Positions 22,936 to 34,770 of a stretch of 64,000 bases of DNA are shown here, in pieces; position 1 is the first letter of the stretch, and each line of letters opens with the position of its first letter. The notes beneath the pieces are model-generated. The model was given only the letters and a program-made list of their open reading frames with translations, was not told where the DNA came from and ran no database searches. The DNA comes from Montifringilla adamsi (lineage: Eukaryota; Chordata; Aves; Passeriformes; Passeridae). The stretch lies in the NCBI GenBank assembly GCA_017590115.1, contig JAGGNK010012559.1, positions 1,260,370 to 1,324,369 on the forward strand, written 5' to 3'. The translations under genes were made by a program, and so were the position numbers.

Positions 22936-23459
22936 ACTCCCTTGCAGCAGCAGTGATTTAAAGAATAATGATTAGAAAGTCATAAATACCTATTGAAACA
23001 TGATTCCATCTCCCCTGAAAGATAATAAAATTCAAACCAGCAAGAAAACCGGACCCTCTGGATGTGCACCTGAATTTGGAGCCTCTTCTGGAATATCCCA
23101 GTCCAGGCCCTCTCTGGTCATCCCTGGGCTGGTCCTGGGGTGGGAATTGCTGGAAATGCTTTGGGCAGGTTTTCCCTGTTTCTCTCTCTCCTGGTCATTT
23201 CTGGGCTGAGGTCACTGCGGGACCTGTCCCATCCTCCTGCTCTGCCCTTCCTCCTCTCCCTGCGCCCTCCTCCTCCTCCTCACCACGGAGAAGGTCCCAG
23301 AACTTGGCATTAGTTTTTTGTTCAGCATTCGCAGACAGTCAGGCAGGCTGGAATATCACCCTGCAGAAAACCAGGATTTATTTTACCTCCAACAGCTGCC
23401 TTGTGAGGAACCAGAACCCAGAGCATTTCCTGATGGGGAATCCCAGAGCAGCTGTCCCG

Positions 23460-24103
23460 GATTGCCAAGCCAGTTGTATTCCATTTGCCATCTGGATGGC
23501 AGCTGTCTCCTGTTCAGTGGGCAGTTTTCCTTATCTCTTCCACAGCCACTCCTCCCTCCGGGGACATCTGCTGATAACAGGCTGTGGAATGTCCCTGCAG
23601 GGCTGATGAGAGCTACAGCATCCATGGGAGATGTGAGCCCAGGGGAGGAGCCAAGCATTCCTACCCGGATAGAATCTGAGATTCTGCAGCACCAGCACGG
23701 CTTCTCCCCTGCATTCCCAGAGGAACAGCAGCTGCCTCTTCCCCTGGAGCTTCAGAGGAAGAACTCCAGCCTTGTGCAGGATCCCTGCTCCAGCAGAACC
23801 ACAGCTGGCACTAAAGGAGGGCTGAGCCACAATTCCAGTGGGACTGCTGCCAGCACCCTGACCCACAGGGTGCCAGGCTGTGCTCTGACCCTGTCAGTGT
23901 TCCTTTGGTTCACTGCATTGTTTATTTTATCTTTTTATTTTCTTCCCTAATAAAGAACTGTTATTCCTGCTCTCATGTTTTTTTTGCCTGAGACCCCCTT
24001 AATTTAAAATTTATACCAATTCAGAGGGAGGGGGTTCCCATTTTCCATTTCAGGGGAGGCTCCTGCCTTCCTTAGCAGACACCTGGCTTTCCAAACCGAG
24101 ACA
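23460..24103 (-). mobile_element. Solo-LTR-like copy (endogenous retrovirus), minus strand
   Basis: The upper end reads CTGGCTTTCCAAACCGAGACA, ending at 24103. That is the reverse complement of the TGTCTTGG-type LTR edge. The body (GGAGCCAAGCATTCCTACC, CAGGATCCCTGCTCCAGCAG, CTGACCCACAGGGTGCC) parallels the copies at 11.1-11.7 and 38.2-38.7 kb. The AATAAAGAACTG word near 23950 lies on the antisense strand of the LTR. The lower boundary is uncertain (about 23460-23500). No viral genes are attached. Confidence 0.75.
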
Positions 24104-24229
24104 GCATCCTTTCCAACTTCATGATTCCAGGATTTTCTGCTTTTGAGAATGAAAAAATGGAAGATTTTCAAAAAAAGTAGCAACGTGTTGGGTAATTTTT
24201 GTGCCCAAATCTTCAGCCATGATGCCTGC

Positions 24230-25020
24230 ACCAATATTAAATAAAACATTTATACTGTATTAATTATAACATTTTTACCAATATTAAACATAACATCTAT
24301 ATCAATATTAAGTATAACACACCAATATTAAATATAAGATTTATACCAATATTAATTATACCATTTATGCAATATTAAATATTATATTTGTACCAGTATT
24401 AAATATAACAGTTATACAAATATTAACTATTACATTTATACCAATATTAATGATACCATTTATCCCACCATGAAATACATTTAGACCAATATTAAATATA
24501 ACACACCAATATTAAAAATAACATTTATGCCAATATTAAACATAACATTAATATCAATATTAAATATAACATTTGTACAGATTTTAATTATAACACTTAT
24601 ACCAATATTAAATATAACATTTATATCAATATTAACGATAACAGTTACACAATTATTTACTATTACATTTATTAATATTATTAATATTATTTATTATTAC
24701 CAATATTAATGATACCATTTATCCCAACATGAAATACAAGATTTACACCAATATTAAATATAACACACCAATATTAAGTATAAGATTTATACCAATATTA
24801 ATTATACCATGAAATACAAGATTCACACCAACATTAAATATAACACATCAATATTAAATATAACATTTATACCATTTTCACCAATATTAATTGCACCATT
24901 TATAACAATTTTAGTTACACCAATATTAAATAAAGCACTTATACCAATTTTAATTACACCATTTACACCAATATTAATTATAACATTTGTACCAATATTA
25001 AAATACAAATAGAAAAACCT
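24230..25020. repeat. AT-rich minisatellite, ~24-25 bp unit, ~30 copies
   Basis: Imperfect repeats of ACCAATATTAAATATAACAT plus TTAT. Variants include TTAATTATACC and a few CCCACCATGAAATAC inserts, which themselves recur at about 24470, 24728 and 24810. Confidence 0.9.
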
Positions 25021-25589
25021 TGGTTGTCCAAACAACATAAAATAATAATTGTCACAGTGATTTATTATTTTTATTCCTGTCTGTAGGAACAGTGTGAATA
25101 AATTCTGAGTGTTCCTAAAATTTCCCTGCCTCTCTTTCCCTCATCCCAAAATCATCGTGAAATCATCCCGAAATCATCCCAAAATCTGAATTTCTGCCTT
25201 TCAGCGTTGCTGCTTTTGCCCTGGGAGGGATTTTCAACATTGTTTTCCAGAGGAAGTTTTGGCGTTGCCCTTTTCTCCCAGGATTCAGGAAAAATTCCTT
25301 TACTGCACCCAGCCGTGCTGGCTTCACACTCCCGGCCTTTCCCACCTTTTAGGAATGATTTTTGGGTGATTTTTGGGGCAGGATTTGCCCTCCCACTCCC
25401 CAAACTTTGCTTTTCCCTCCCTTGGAGCCTGCTCCGTGCACAAACAATTCCCTGGGGTTTGCACACCTGGTTTGGGGTTGGTTCCACCTGGAAGCAGATT
25501 GGGATTGGAAAATTCTTGTTTGCATCGGAAATTTTGCTAATTAGAACATTCGGCCGTTCAAAAAGCAAGCTGAGATAAAAATCCACATT
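25021..25589. other. Non-coding stretch
   Basis: No gene is recognised. A tiny local repeat, AAATCATCC(C/G), occurs three times near 25150-25180. Confidence 0.5.
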
Positions 25590-26225
25590 TTAACCCCGCT
25601 TTTCACCTAATAAACCCATTTTTTATTTTAACTCTCCTTTTCACCTCTTAAAAATCCATATTTTAACTCTGCTTTCACCTGTTATAGTCCCGTATTTTAA
25701 CTTTGCTTTCACCTTTTACAAATTCACATTTAACTCTGATTTTCACCTCTTAAAAATCCATATTTTAACTCTGCTTTCACCTGTTATAGTCCCGTATTTT
25801 AACTTTGCTTTCACCTTTTACAAATTCACATTTAACTCTGTTTTTCACCTCTTAAAAATCCATATTTTAACTCTGCTTTCACCTGTTATAATACTATATT
25901 TTAACTCTACTTTCATCTCTTACAAACCCACACTTAACACTGCTTTTCACCTCTTACAAACCCATATTTTAAATCTGCTTTCACCTGTTATAATCCAATA
26001 TTTCAACTCTGCTTTTCACCTCTTATAATCCCATATTTTAACTCTGCTTTTCACCTCTTAAAAATCCATATTTTAACTCTGTTTTCACCTTACAAAACCA
26101 TATTTAACCCTGCTTTCCACCTGTTATAAACCCACATTTTAATCCTGATTTTCACCTCTTACAAACCACGTTTTAACTCTGTTTTCACCTTTTATAAACC
26201 ACATTTTAGCGCTGTTTTCAGCTCT
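25590..26225. repeat. Minisatellite, ~36-bp unit, ~17 copies
   Basis: Units of the form TTTTAACTCTGCTTTTCACC plus TCTTACAAACCCATA. A longer block (CACCTGTTATAGTCCCGTAT ... AATTCACATTTAACTCTG) is repeated almost exactly at about 25675-25740 and 25780-25845, showing higher-order duplication. Confidence 0.9.
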
Positions 26226-26399
26226 GTTGGAGGCACTTCCCAGCCCCTGGATCCCACCACGTGTCAGGGCACGACAGAGCCTTGAGCTCCTCACTCCTGC
26301 AATTCCAGGCAGCAAAAACCAGAAGGAACTCGGGGGCTTTGAGCTTCTCCTCGTGGATATCCAGGTATATTTATTCCTTAAATAAATATAAAAATACAG

Positions 26400-26485
26400 A
26401 CTTAAAAAAACCAAAACCAAAAAAAAAAAAAACCACCCAAACCCAAAAAACCCCAAAACCCCACCAAAATAAAAAAAAAACTCAA
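26400..26485. repeat. A/C-rich low-complexity tract
   Basis: Almost pure A and C (AAAACCAAAACC, AAACCCCACC), resembling the tract at 4447-4690 but shorter. Confidence 0.85.
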
Positions 26486-26555
26486 AAGCCAGGAATTCTA
26501 TAAATATTCATGCTTGGTCACTGCTTGGATTGGGATCAGTGTGCTGCTGGAATTG

Positions 26556-26722
26556 GGCACATAAATACAGAAATTTGGGTGCATCCAGGTAAATACAGAA
26601 ATTTGGGCAGTTCCAGGTAAATATAAAAATTTGGGCACATCCAAGTAAATACAGAAATTTGGGCAGTTCCAGGTAAATGCAGAAATTTGGGTGCATCCAG
26701 GTAAATGCAGAAATTTGGGAAC
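26556..26722. repeat. Minisatellite, 30-bp unit, ~6 copies
   Basis: Repeats of CCAGGTAAATACAGAAATTT then GGGCAGTTCC or GGGTGCATCC. Two unit types alternate. Confidence 0.9.
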
Positions 26723-27549
26723 GTCCGTCCTGGGAATTTGCCTTTTCCAGCCCCTCTCTGCCTCACCCCCTCGGTGCCAGGGCCGCCACCTCCCCCAGCT
26801 GCTGCTCCCAGCTGTCCTCACTCAACATCTCACTATTTCCCACCCTCAACTCCGACTTTTCCCTTTCCCCACATCGGGAATTTTAATCTGGAAAGGTTGG
26901 AGGAGCAGGAGTTGTCCCAGCCGTGCCACCTCTCCCTGGTTTTCCCCCTTTGCTGGGGGAAATTTTGCTGTTCAGCCACGAACCCCCTTCCTCTGATCCC
27001 TTTAATTTTTTTTTTTCCTTCTGTTTTTTTGGCTTTAGCTTCCTCCATCTCCTTTTCCAGGTGAGCCACGGTTGGTTAAATTTCCCTGCAAGCCCAGAAC
27101 ACCAAATCCCACTGAAAAATTACTCTTAATTCAGATTTCCACGAGTTTAGGAGCGCTGCCTGCAAATACCCGCTTAGGCTTTGAACATTTCTCCTCTATT
27201 TTAACACACACACAAAAAGCGGGGGAGAAAAGAAAAAAACTCCCAAATAAGCTGTGCTGGCAGCGCTGAAGTCCTCGCCAGTATCATGTAGGGCTTTGTG
27301 CTGCGCTTTGTGAGGCATAATTAGCACTTGGAATGTGCACACATCAGATGGCGGCGGAACCGGAGAGTTCCTTTAACCCCTGAGCCGCCGCAGCGCGTCC
27401 CGCGTGTCCTGGGATGACACCGGGAAAGCGGCGCGAGAATTCCCGGAGCCTCCGGAGCTCCCCATCCAAACCTCCGGGTCCGTGCTCAGCGCTCCGCGTG
27501 CGGAGCAGGCAGTGGCAGGAGTGGCTTTTGGTTTTATGTTCATTTTTTA
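26723..27549. promoter_or_regulatory. Non-coding stretch with a candidate conserved element (27130-27540)
   Basis: 26723-27129 shows only pyrimidine-rich unique sequence. From about 27130 the sequence is complex and CpG-bearing, with AGGCATAATTAGCACTTGG (homeodomain-type site), an ACATCAGATGGCGGCGG stretch (E-box CAGATG) and a small CpG cluster at 27380-27510. Possibly an enhancer or a weak CpG-island promoter. No exon is evident. Confidence 0.28.
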
Positions 27550-27945
27550 AAGGATATTTTTGTGATTTTTGTATTTTTTGTTCTAATTCCAGCATTAAAT
27601 ATCTTTGTTTAAAATCTCTTTGTGCACCTCTATACATTTTTGCATTAATTCCAGTGTTAAATCTCTTTTTTTCCCCCATGTCTTTGTGCACCTCTAAACA
27701 TTTTTACATTTATTCCAGTATTACTTATCTTTTTTTTAAATGTCTTTATGCATATCTAAACATTTTTAGAATTATTCCAGCATTAGTTCTCTTTGTTTTC
27801 AATATCTTTACGCTTATCTAAACATTTTGCCTTAATTCCAGTATTAAATCTATTTTTTCAATGTCTTTGTGCACCTCTAAACATTTTTACATTAATTCCA
27901 GCATTAAATCTCCTCTTTTAAAATTGTCTTTGTGCTCATCTAGGG
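27550..27945. repeat. Minisatellite, ~62-bp unit, 6 copies
   Basis: The word CTTTGTGCACCTCTA or a variant recurs at about 27617, 27681, 27743, 27805, 27864 and 27927, spaced 59-64 bp. Each unit also has ACATTTTTACATTAATTCC and GTATTAAATCT. Confidence 0.9.
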
Positions 27946-28259
27946 ATGGGACAGGGGGTTTGCATGTCCCGGTGTGGTGATGGCAGGATGGAAATTGCTG
28001 CTTCTCTGCTGAATTCAGGATTTTCTGGGTAGGAAAAAACCCCTCTGGATATTCCAGTTAATTCCTTTCAGGGTTTCACTGGCATTTAAACCCCACTCTG
28101 CTCAAAATCCCATGGGAATTCCTGTGTCCCTTCCACAGGGCAGGCTCAGCCTTTGGCACATCTTGGGCATTCCTGGCTCACCCACAAGGCATTCCCAGAA
28201 GGAATCATTTCTGGGAATGCCAGAAAGGGATCTGGCGCTGAGCTGGGCCCTGCTGGGCG
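27946..28259. other. Non-coding stretch
   Basis: Nothing recognised between two tandem arrays. Confidence 0.5.
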
Positions 28260-28690
28260 TTGGGTTTTCCTCAGTGCTGAGCCTTCCTGGGCGCTGGATT
28301 TTCCTGAATATTGGGTTTTCCTGGGATTTGGGTTTTCCTCAGTGCTGGATCTTCCTGAGCATTGGGTTTTCCTGGGTTTTGGGTTCTCCTGGGCACTGGG
28401 TCTTCCTGGGTTTTGGGTTTTTCTGAATGTTTGGTTTTCCTGGATATTGCGTTTTCCTGGCCATTGGGCTTTCCTGAGTATTGGGTTTTCCTGGGATTTG
28501 GGTTTTCCTGAGTGCTGGGTTTTTCTGGGTGCTGTGTGTTCCTGGGCGTTGGGTTTTCTGGGTGCTGGGTTCTGCTGGATGTTGGGTTTTTCTGGGTTTT
28601 GGCTTTTCCTGAGTGCTGAGTTTTCCTGGGTGTTGGATTTTCCTGGATGTTTGGTCTTCCTGAGGTTGGGTTTTCCTGGGCGTTGGGATT
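28260..28690. repeat. Minisatellite, 17-bp unit, ~25 copies
   Basis: TTCC starts recur at 28267, 28284, 28301 and 28318, giving a 17-bp period: TTCCTGGG(A/C)NTTGGGTT. Regular GGG runs on one strand give G-quadruplex potential. Because 17 is not a multiple of three, the long open frame here rotates through all phases of the unit. Confidence 0.92.
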
Positions 28691-29639
28691 TCCTAGCTGT
28701 GTTTATGGAGCAATCACCGTGACGATTTAGCCAAAAGCTGAAAGTTCATCCCGTGTCCCACACTCTGATCCCACTCTGGATGTCCTGGGCTGTCCAGGAT
28801 GTACCCAAATCCTGGGGATGCCCTGCTGGGATGAGAGGAGCAGGGTGTGCCCTCTGTAACCCCAGCCAACGCTCCTGCTGGCCTCCCCTCCAGGTTGATT
28901 CCCAAATCCACAGGAACCCTTTGTTTCCCTCCATCCCTCGGCCCAAACCTCGGGAGGGGAGTTTTTGTCTGGAACTGAGCAGTGATTTGCATAACTTCGC
29001 TTTCTTTGCTCTCACAAGTCCGAACAGATCCCTCCCCCTCCCCTTCCCTCTCCTGAGACATCTGTTCCTGTTTTGTCCCTACCAAATTTCTCGTTTTGTC
29101 CCTACCAAATTCCCAGGCGGTTGCATGAGGTCCTGGAGCCCCCAGAGCGTTCCCAGCAAAAAAAACTGGGAATCCAGGAGTGCGACCTCATCCCACCAGC
29201 CCCGTCCAGGCTCCCAGCACCAGTTATGGTCAGATTTTCTGCTGCTCCTTTTGATTTTGATTAATAATGGCCAAAAACGGAGCTCGGGGGCCTCCCCCTT
29301 CCTCCCTCTTTGTTCTCCTCATGGAAAGTCCTAGCTCCCGTTGGAATGTCAGGGGTTATCTGGGATTTATTCCCAGCTCTGCACAGGAGGAGAAGGAGGT
29401 TTCTGAAGGGAAGGAATGAGCCCAGCAAGCGTGGCCTGCCCCGGGATTTATGCAAATCTGGGTATTTTTATGCCAATTTCGAGTCAACTGCCTGTCTCGT
29501 TAGGGGAAAAGTGGCAAGTCTGGCTGCCAGCCAGAGCTCGAGGCTCATTCCCTCCGCTCCCGCTCCTTTGCTGGGAAGAGGCTCCGATGGATGCGGGGCC
29601 AGGGGGAATTGCTGCTTTAGGGCTCCGGGCTGCTGCTGC
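28691..29639. promoter_or_regulatory. Non-coding stretch with two POU octamers
   Basis: Unique, CpG-containing sequence with no repeat. Octamer motifs lie at 28985-28992 (ATTTGCAT) and 29450-29457 (ATGCAAAT). A direct repeat TTTGTCCCTACCAAATT occurs near 29074 and 29096. It may contain enhancer modules. No exon is recognised in the open frames of up to 193 codons. Confidence 0.22.
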
Positions 29640-30480
29640 CAGGCTGGGAGGTGAAACCCCTGGCTAGGGGATTATTCTCTCATCCCAAATTTCCCCTCTG
29701 GAAGGTTCCTCTTGGCTCTGCCTCTTGGGATGTCCAGGATTCTCTTCCTGGCTGGAATTACTGCAGGGCTGCCTCTCCCAGCCCCACCCTGCCTGAACCA
29801 TTCCTGGACATCACCCCTAGGAACTTTTTTTAGGATGGGATCCTTGTCACATCCATCGGGAACAGGAACAGCCAAGAATCCCCAGGCTTGGAGAAGAAAC
29901 CCCAGGCCAGAAGATGATTCCCTCATCCCACATTCCCCTCGGGAAGGTTCCTCTTGGCTCTGCCCCTTGGGATGTCCTGGATTATCTTCCCAGGCGGGAG
30001 GTGGAAATCCCAGCTCAGGATGATTCCCTCATCCCAAATTTCCCCTCTGGAAGGTTTCTTTTGGCTCTCACAATGTCCAGGATTCTCTTCCCAGCTGGAA
30101 TTACCCCAGGGCTGCCTCTTCCAGCCCCACCCTGCCCGAATCATTCCTGGACATCCTCCCTAAGAACTTTTCCCATCTCCCATCCTTGTGACATCCATCG
30201 GGAAGAGGAACAGCCCTGGAAGTTCCAGGAGATGAAACCCCAGGCCGGGAGATGATTCCTGATTTCCACGTTTCCCCTCTGGAAGGTTCCTCTTTGCTCT
30301 GCCCCTGGGGATGTCCTGGATTCTCTTCCCAGCTGGAATTACCACTGGAATTGCCTCTCCCAGCTTCACCATACCTGAACCATTCCTGGACATTCCCTGA
30401 GCAGCTTTTCCCATCTCCCATCCTTGTGACATCCATCAGGAATGGGAGCAGCCAAGGAATTCCAGGCACGCCTCAGGAAG
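29640..30480. repeat. Complex tandem array, ~235-240-bp unit plus a shortened unit
   Basis: GGAAGGTTCCTCTTGGCTCTG-type text (GGAAGGTTCCTCTTGGCTC) recurs at about 29699, 29941, 30049 and 30281, spaced 242, 108 and 232 bp. Units contain GATGTCCAGGATTCTCTTCC, CTGCCTCTCCCAGCCCCACC and CATCCTTGTGACATCCATC. The 108-bp spacing is a unit with an internal deletion. Confidence 0.88.
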
Positions 30481-30834
30481 CCACGAAAGATGTGTGAAGC
30501 TGAAAGCCCCACAGCTGTTTCAGATATATGGAAAAAATCCCCAAAACTCCCCATAAAATTTTGGGGCTTTCAGTGAGACTTAAAAATACTAAAATAGAAA
30601 TAATTAAATACAAAAATTACTGCTGGGGGCCAGCTGTTTAATTGGAAATTCTGGAATTCTCTTTCAAGTCAGCATTTGAATAATTTTTTTTTTTAAAGAA
30701 GTGCAGTGGGAGGCTCTGAGAATGGGACCTGTTTGAGGCTGAAGGATTTAAAAGGGTTTTTTTAAGTGATAGGAGTTATCTGCAGCACTGGCAGCTGCTG
30801 AAATACACTGAATTTAAACCAGGAGAGAGCAGGG
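30481..30834. other. Non-coding stretch
   Basis: AT-leaning unique sequence with no recognisable feature. Confidence 0.5.
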
Positions 30835-31035
30835 ATAGGTGGGATTTTGGGAAGGAATTGTTCCCTAGGAGGGTTGGGAGGAGCTGGGATGGAATACCCA
30901 GAGCAGCTGTGGCTGCCCCTGGATCCCTGGAAGGGTCCAAGGCCAGGCTGGAATATTCTGGGATGGTGGAAGGTGTCCCTGGGGTGGAATAAATGGAACT
31001 TAAGGTCCTTCCCAACCCACGATTCCATGATTCCC
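30835..31035 (+). mobile_element. CR1-type LINE, 3'-end fragment, plus strand
   Basis: CR1 sense text is clear (GAGCAGCTGTGGCTGCCCCT, GGATCCCTGGAAGGGTCCAA, GGCCAGGCTGGA). It ends with AAGGTCCTTCCCAACCCACG and an ATTCCATGATTCC tail, the expected 3' terminus. Confidence 0.88.
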
Positions 31036-32689
31036 TGATATTTGCATAGTTCTGATTAAATCTTTGTCCCAGCAAAAGAGGAGAGCTCTTATGTTAATCC
31101 CAATTTTTTTTTCCAAAACATGTTCTCCAAACCATTGTCACTGGTTTTCAATCTAATTTTTCGGAGTTTATTTTTTGTTTGTTTTATTTGGATTTCTCCA
31201 CGCAAAACTGAGCACAGGGAGAAGAATTCCAAAACCAGGAGAGTTTGTTCCAGAATTAAAAACAGAATTCCAGCCAGAATTAAAAACACGCAGGGAGGGA
31301 CAGACTCTGCCACCTCGCAAGCCTTGGATTTAAACCTTCAAAGCCATTTTTTCACCTAAAAATCTTGGAAAATTCCTGTGGAATCAGGACCTTAACTCCT
31401 CATTTCCACAGTGCTTTGATATCTAAATTTCTGAGGTATTTTTAAATCTCCTGTGAGGAGCTTTACAGGCATCTCGAGGCACATAAATGTACTGAAAAAT
31501 CAGATGTTGACTGGAAGTTTCAGCTTACAAACCCCATTTACTGCACCTCGTGGTGGAGGTGTTTGGTTTTATACACAAAATATGCTTGGATAATTCACTC
31601 TTTGTGTCTTTACAGCATATTTGAGTTTTTTAGTGAAATGATGAGCAAAAAATAGGGTTTTTTAATAGAAATCAAACAAAATTCCAATTTCAGCTGGAAG
31701 ACAGATTCTCAAAAATTATTAAACAGCAAATGGAAGCCATTCTGTGTTTTTTAGAATAATAAAAGCAGAAAAAATAAATAAATAAATTAGGGCTTCAATA
31801 GAACTTCTGACTCAGAGAATCTGGGTTGTAATCACTGACAACACTTTGCGAGTATTTTGTGTTCTCTAGGTAGCAAACACTCCCAAATGTAGCCTAAATT
31901 AATTTATACTCAGCTTCCCAGCAGCTAAGAAGCATCAGGAAGGAGATAGAAATAAATTTTTAAAATGAAAGTTTCTTGTGGTTTTTTGTTCTGCTCAGAA
32001 CAAAGTTCCATGGTGTTAATTAAGCCCCTGCTCCGAATTTGGGATAAATTAAAGGGCAGGGAAGGGAATTCCTGCCCAAGTTTCAGTTCTGTGGGACAAA
32101 AATCCTGGGGTTGTGCTAACAAAGCACAACAATCCCAAAAATTGAAGAAAAAAGTAAATAAAAATGATAATTTAGGGCTCATTATCCAGGAAATTCATTC
32201 CTGCACTTCCAAGGAGACTGGGCTTTGGGACCAGAGGAGAGATCCAAGCTGGAAATTCTTTGCCAGACAGAACTGAGGTTTTATTCCTGTTTTTCCCATA
32301 TTTCAGCTGAGATTCCTGTGTTTGAGTGATGTGGTAGAAACCCAAACTTTGGTCAAATAATTTGGTAGAAGCCCAAGTTTTTGGGAAAATATTTTGATAA
32401 AAACTCAAGGTTTTGGTAAAATAATTGAGGGGCACTTGGATCTGTCATGGAGATGTATTTGTGATAACTCAGGAGCAATTTAAAGCTGGAATTTTATTAA
32501 ATCCTTCACAGAATTTCATCAGAAAATGATCTCTGGGTCAGATTTCTGGGGTTCAGCCTCCTGGGGTTCAGCCCTGGCCCTCTCTTCCTCTTCCCTGAAT
32601 TTTTGGGGATGAGTCCTGGGGGATCCAGAGCTCCTCCCCCACCTTGGTTCCAATCCCTTGGTGAAATTTGGATTATCCTGGTGTGGGGA
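31036..32689. other. Non-coding stretch, AT-leaning
   Basis: No gene or repeat array. 31430-31920 is AT-rich but complex and could hold a conserved element; this is not testable here. Near 32330-32430 a short TTTTGGTAAAATAATTTGG-like motif recurs about three times. Confidence 0.45.
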
Positions 32690-32744
32690 AGGTGAGATCT
32701 GCAGTGGAGTTATGGAAAACCTCAGGGAAAAAAAGTCCTGAAGG

Positions 32745-33190
32745 GATTTTCCAGGCAGCAGCAGGAGCCAGGGGGATGGGAGATGCTCCAGTAATTCCTG
32801 GGAGGAGCAGGATGGGTTCTCCCAAAAAGTGCAGGGTCATGGGAGATGATTCTGGAATTCCTGGGAGCAGGATGGGTCCTCTCAGAAAATCCAGAATGGT
32901 TGGAGAAGCTCCTGGAATTCCTGGAATCAGGGTGGAAGATCCCAGAAAATGCAGCACAGTGGGAGATGGCCCAGGAATTCCTGGGAGCAGGATGGATCCT
33001 CTCAGAAAGTGCAGGATCACAGAAGATGGTTCTGGAATTCCTGGGAGAAGGATGGCTCATCCCAGAAAATGCAGGAGAGTGGGAGATGTTCCTGGAATTC
33101 CTGGGAGCAGGATGGGTCCTCCCAGAAAGTGCACGATCATGGAAGATACTCCAGGAATTCCTGGGAGCAGGATGGGTCATCCCAGCATTT
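32745..33190. repeat. Minisatellite, exact 60-bp unit, 7-8 copies
   Basis: GGAATTCCTGGGAGCAGGAT recurs at about 32854, 32914, 32974, 33034, 33094 and 33154, exactly 60 bp apart, with GGGAGATG and CCCAGAAAATGCAG between. Since 60 is a multiple of three, several frames on both strands stay open (up to 230 codons). They translate the repeat and should not be read as proteins. Confidence 0.95.
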
Positions 33191-34689
33191 CTTTCCAGCC
33201 CCACTTCTCTCCCTTCTGATCCAGTGGGTGCTTGGAAATTTCACAGGAAAGTTCTGGGATGCCACAGGCATAAAATTCCTGGTTTTTTTTCAGGACCAGA
33301 CCTCCAGCCCACTCAGCTCCTGCAATTCCACAGGCAGAGAATTCCTGGGTTGGTCAGGACCCTTCTCCCTCTGCCCCATCCATCCCTCGGGAGTGCCGGG
33401 CACAGCTCAGCTCCATCCCAGCGAGGAGCTGGGCTCTCCTCTGCCTCTCCTTTTCCCAGGAAAACCTTCCCTGCTGTTCCTTTGTGTGGCTGGCAGCAGC
33501 TGCAGCTGGTTCCTCTATTTCCTGTGAAATATTCCTGATTTCCCGAAGATGCAGCCCTGTTTTTGTGGAAGGGGTTAAATTAAAGCCAGGCTTAGCCCTT
33601 TTCCTGTGTCTCGCACAGCAAAGGAGGGAAAACCACATTTCCTCACTTTGAAAATGAGCTCCTGGCCATGCTGGGATCCTGTTTTCTGGGAAAATCTGGA
33701 TGCCCTGCAGGGAAGCTGTTCCCATTAAAGCAAATCCAGCTGCCAGGCGCCCTTGGAGCTGTGCCCGGCCCCGGGCAGGACAGCCCTGGGCTGGTTCTGC
33801 CACACCTCATAATGCCCTGTTCCTGCAGCGGCTGCAGCATCCTCACCTTCCACCCCGCATTCCTGAGCATTCCCGTTGGATTCCTGGCCACAGGGAGGAG
33901 GGGGTGCTGGAGCCCTGGTCACTGAGAATTTGAGACTTTCTGTGCTGCCAGGCACTGACCCCCAGGGAAAAGAAGTTAAAGACTCTGCAGGGGGGAAATA
34001 TTCCAGTGGGGACTGGAAGGAAACCCAATTCCATCCTGCCTGGCTGGGAGTGGAGATGAAACAGAGGTTTCCCCAGGTGGAAGGGCAGCAGAGACTTTTT
34101 CTGCAGCTTTTTCCCTCTGCTTCCCACCCCTTCTCTGGCCTGGAATCACCCCAAGGCAGGACAGGACACTGTGTATTCCCACTTCTATAGGGAAAGCCAG
34201 GTTTCTGGGATTTCTGAGGCTCTGTTATTGCTAGGTTGGTGGTGAGGAACTGCTTGAATTAAGACTTGAATAATGGTTGGAGTGAAGGGAGAGGAAAAAA
34301 TAATCCAGCAGGAGCTGGGACAGCTGTGAATGCCTGGAATTCAGCGTGGAAGTGCTGGGGAATGGGGCTGGACAGCTCTTGGGTGTACCCCCAGATTCTG
34401 GGCCTCCTCTGGGGCTGGAAGGGAATAAGGCTGGTGGAAGAAACATGTGCTTTCCCCAAAATCCTTCAGGGCATGGGGACATTTCTTTTTCCTAGTGGAA
34501 ATGGGAATTTGGATTAATTCCAGATCAATCCTGGCTCCTGGGAGGATGATACTGAAGGTCTCCAAACCCTGCTGACCAAATCAAGGTCCAGTAATTATTC
34601 CATCTGTTTTTCTTCCCAAAAAACCCTTAAATTGATGACAGGATAAAGCGTTCCCATCAGCTAAATAACAATGAGCAAAGATTTCCCAG
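33191..34689. other. Non-coding stretch
   Basis: Unique-looking sequence. No exon, RNA or array is recognised. Open frames of 60-150 codons show no family resemblance. Confidence 0.5.
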
Positions 34690-34770
34690 TTCAGGTTGGG
34701 AGAGACCTTCAATCCCATCCCATCCCACCCCTTCCACGGGCAGGGACACCTCCCAATATCTATTAATTGG
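34690..34770 (-). mobile_element. Short CR1-type remnant
   Basis: Antisense CR1 tail words GGTTGGGAGAGACCTTCAAT and GGCAGGGACACCTCCCAATA, with a CATCCCATCCCACCCC stretch between. Too short to place further. Confidence 0.6.

Noticed and set aside
32668..33538. Overlapping frames of 183-230 codons
   Set aside because: They translate the 60-bp minisatellite; different frames are equally open, so openness is due to period, not selection.
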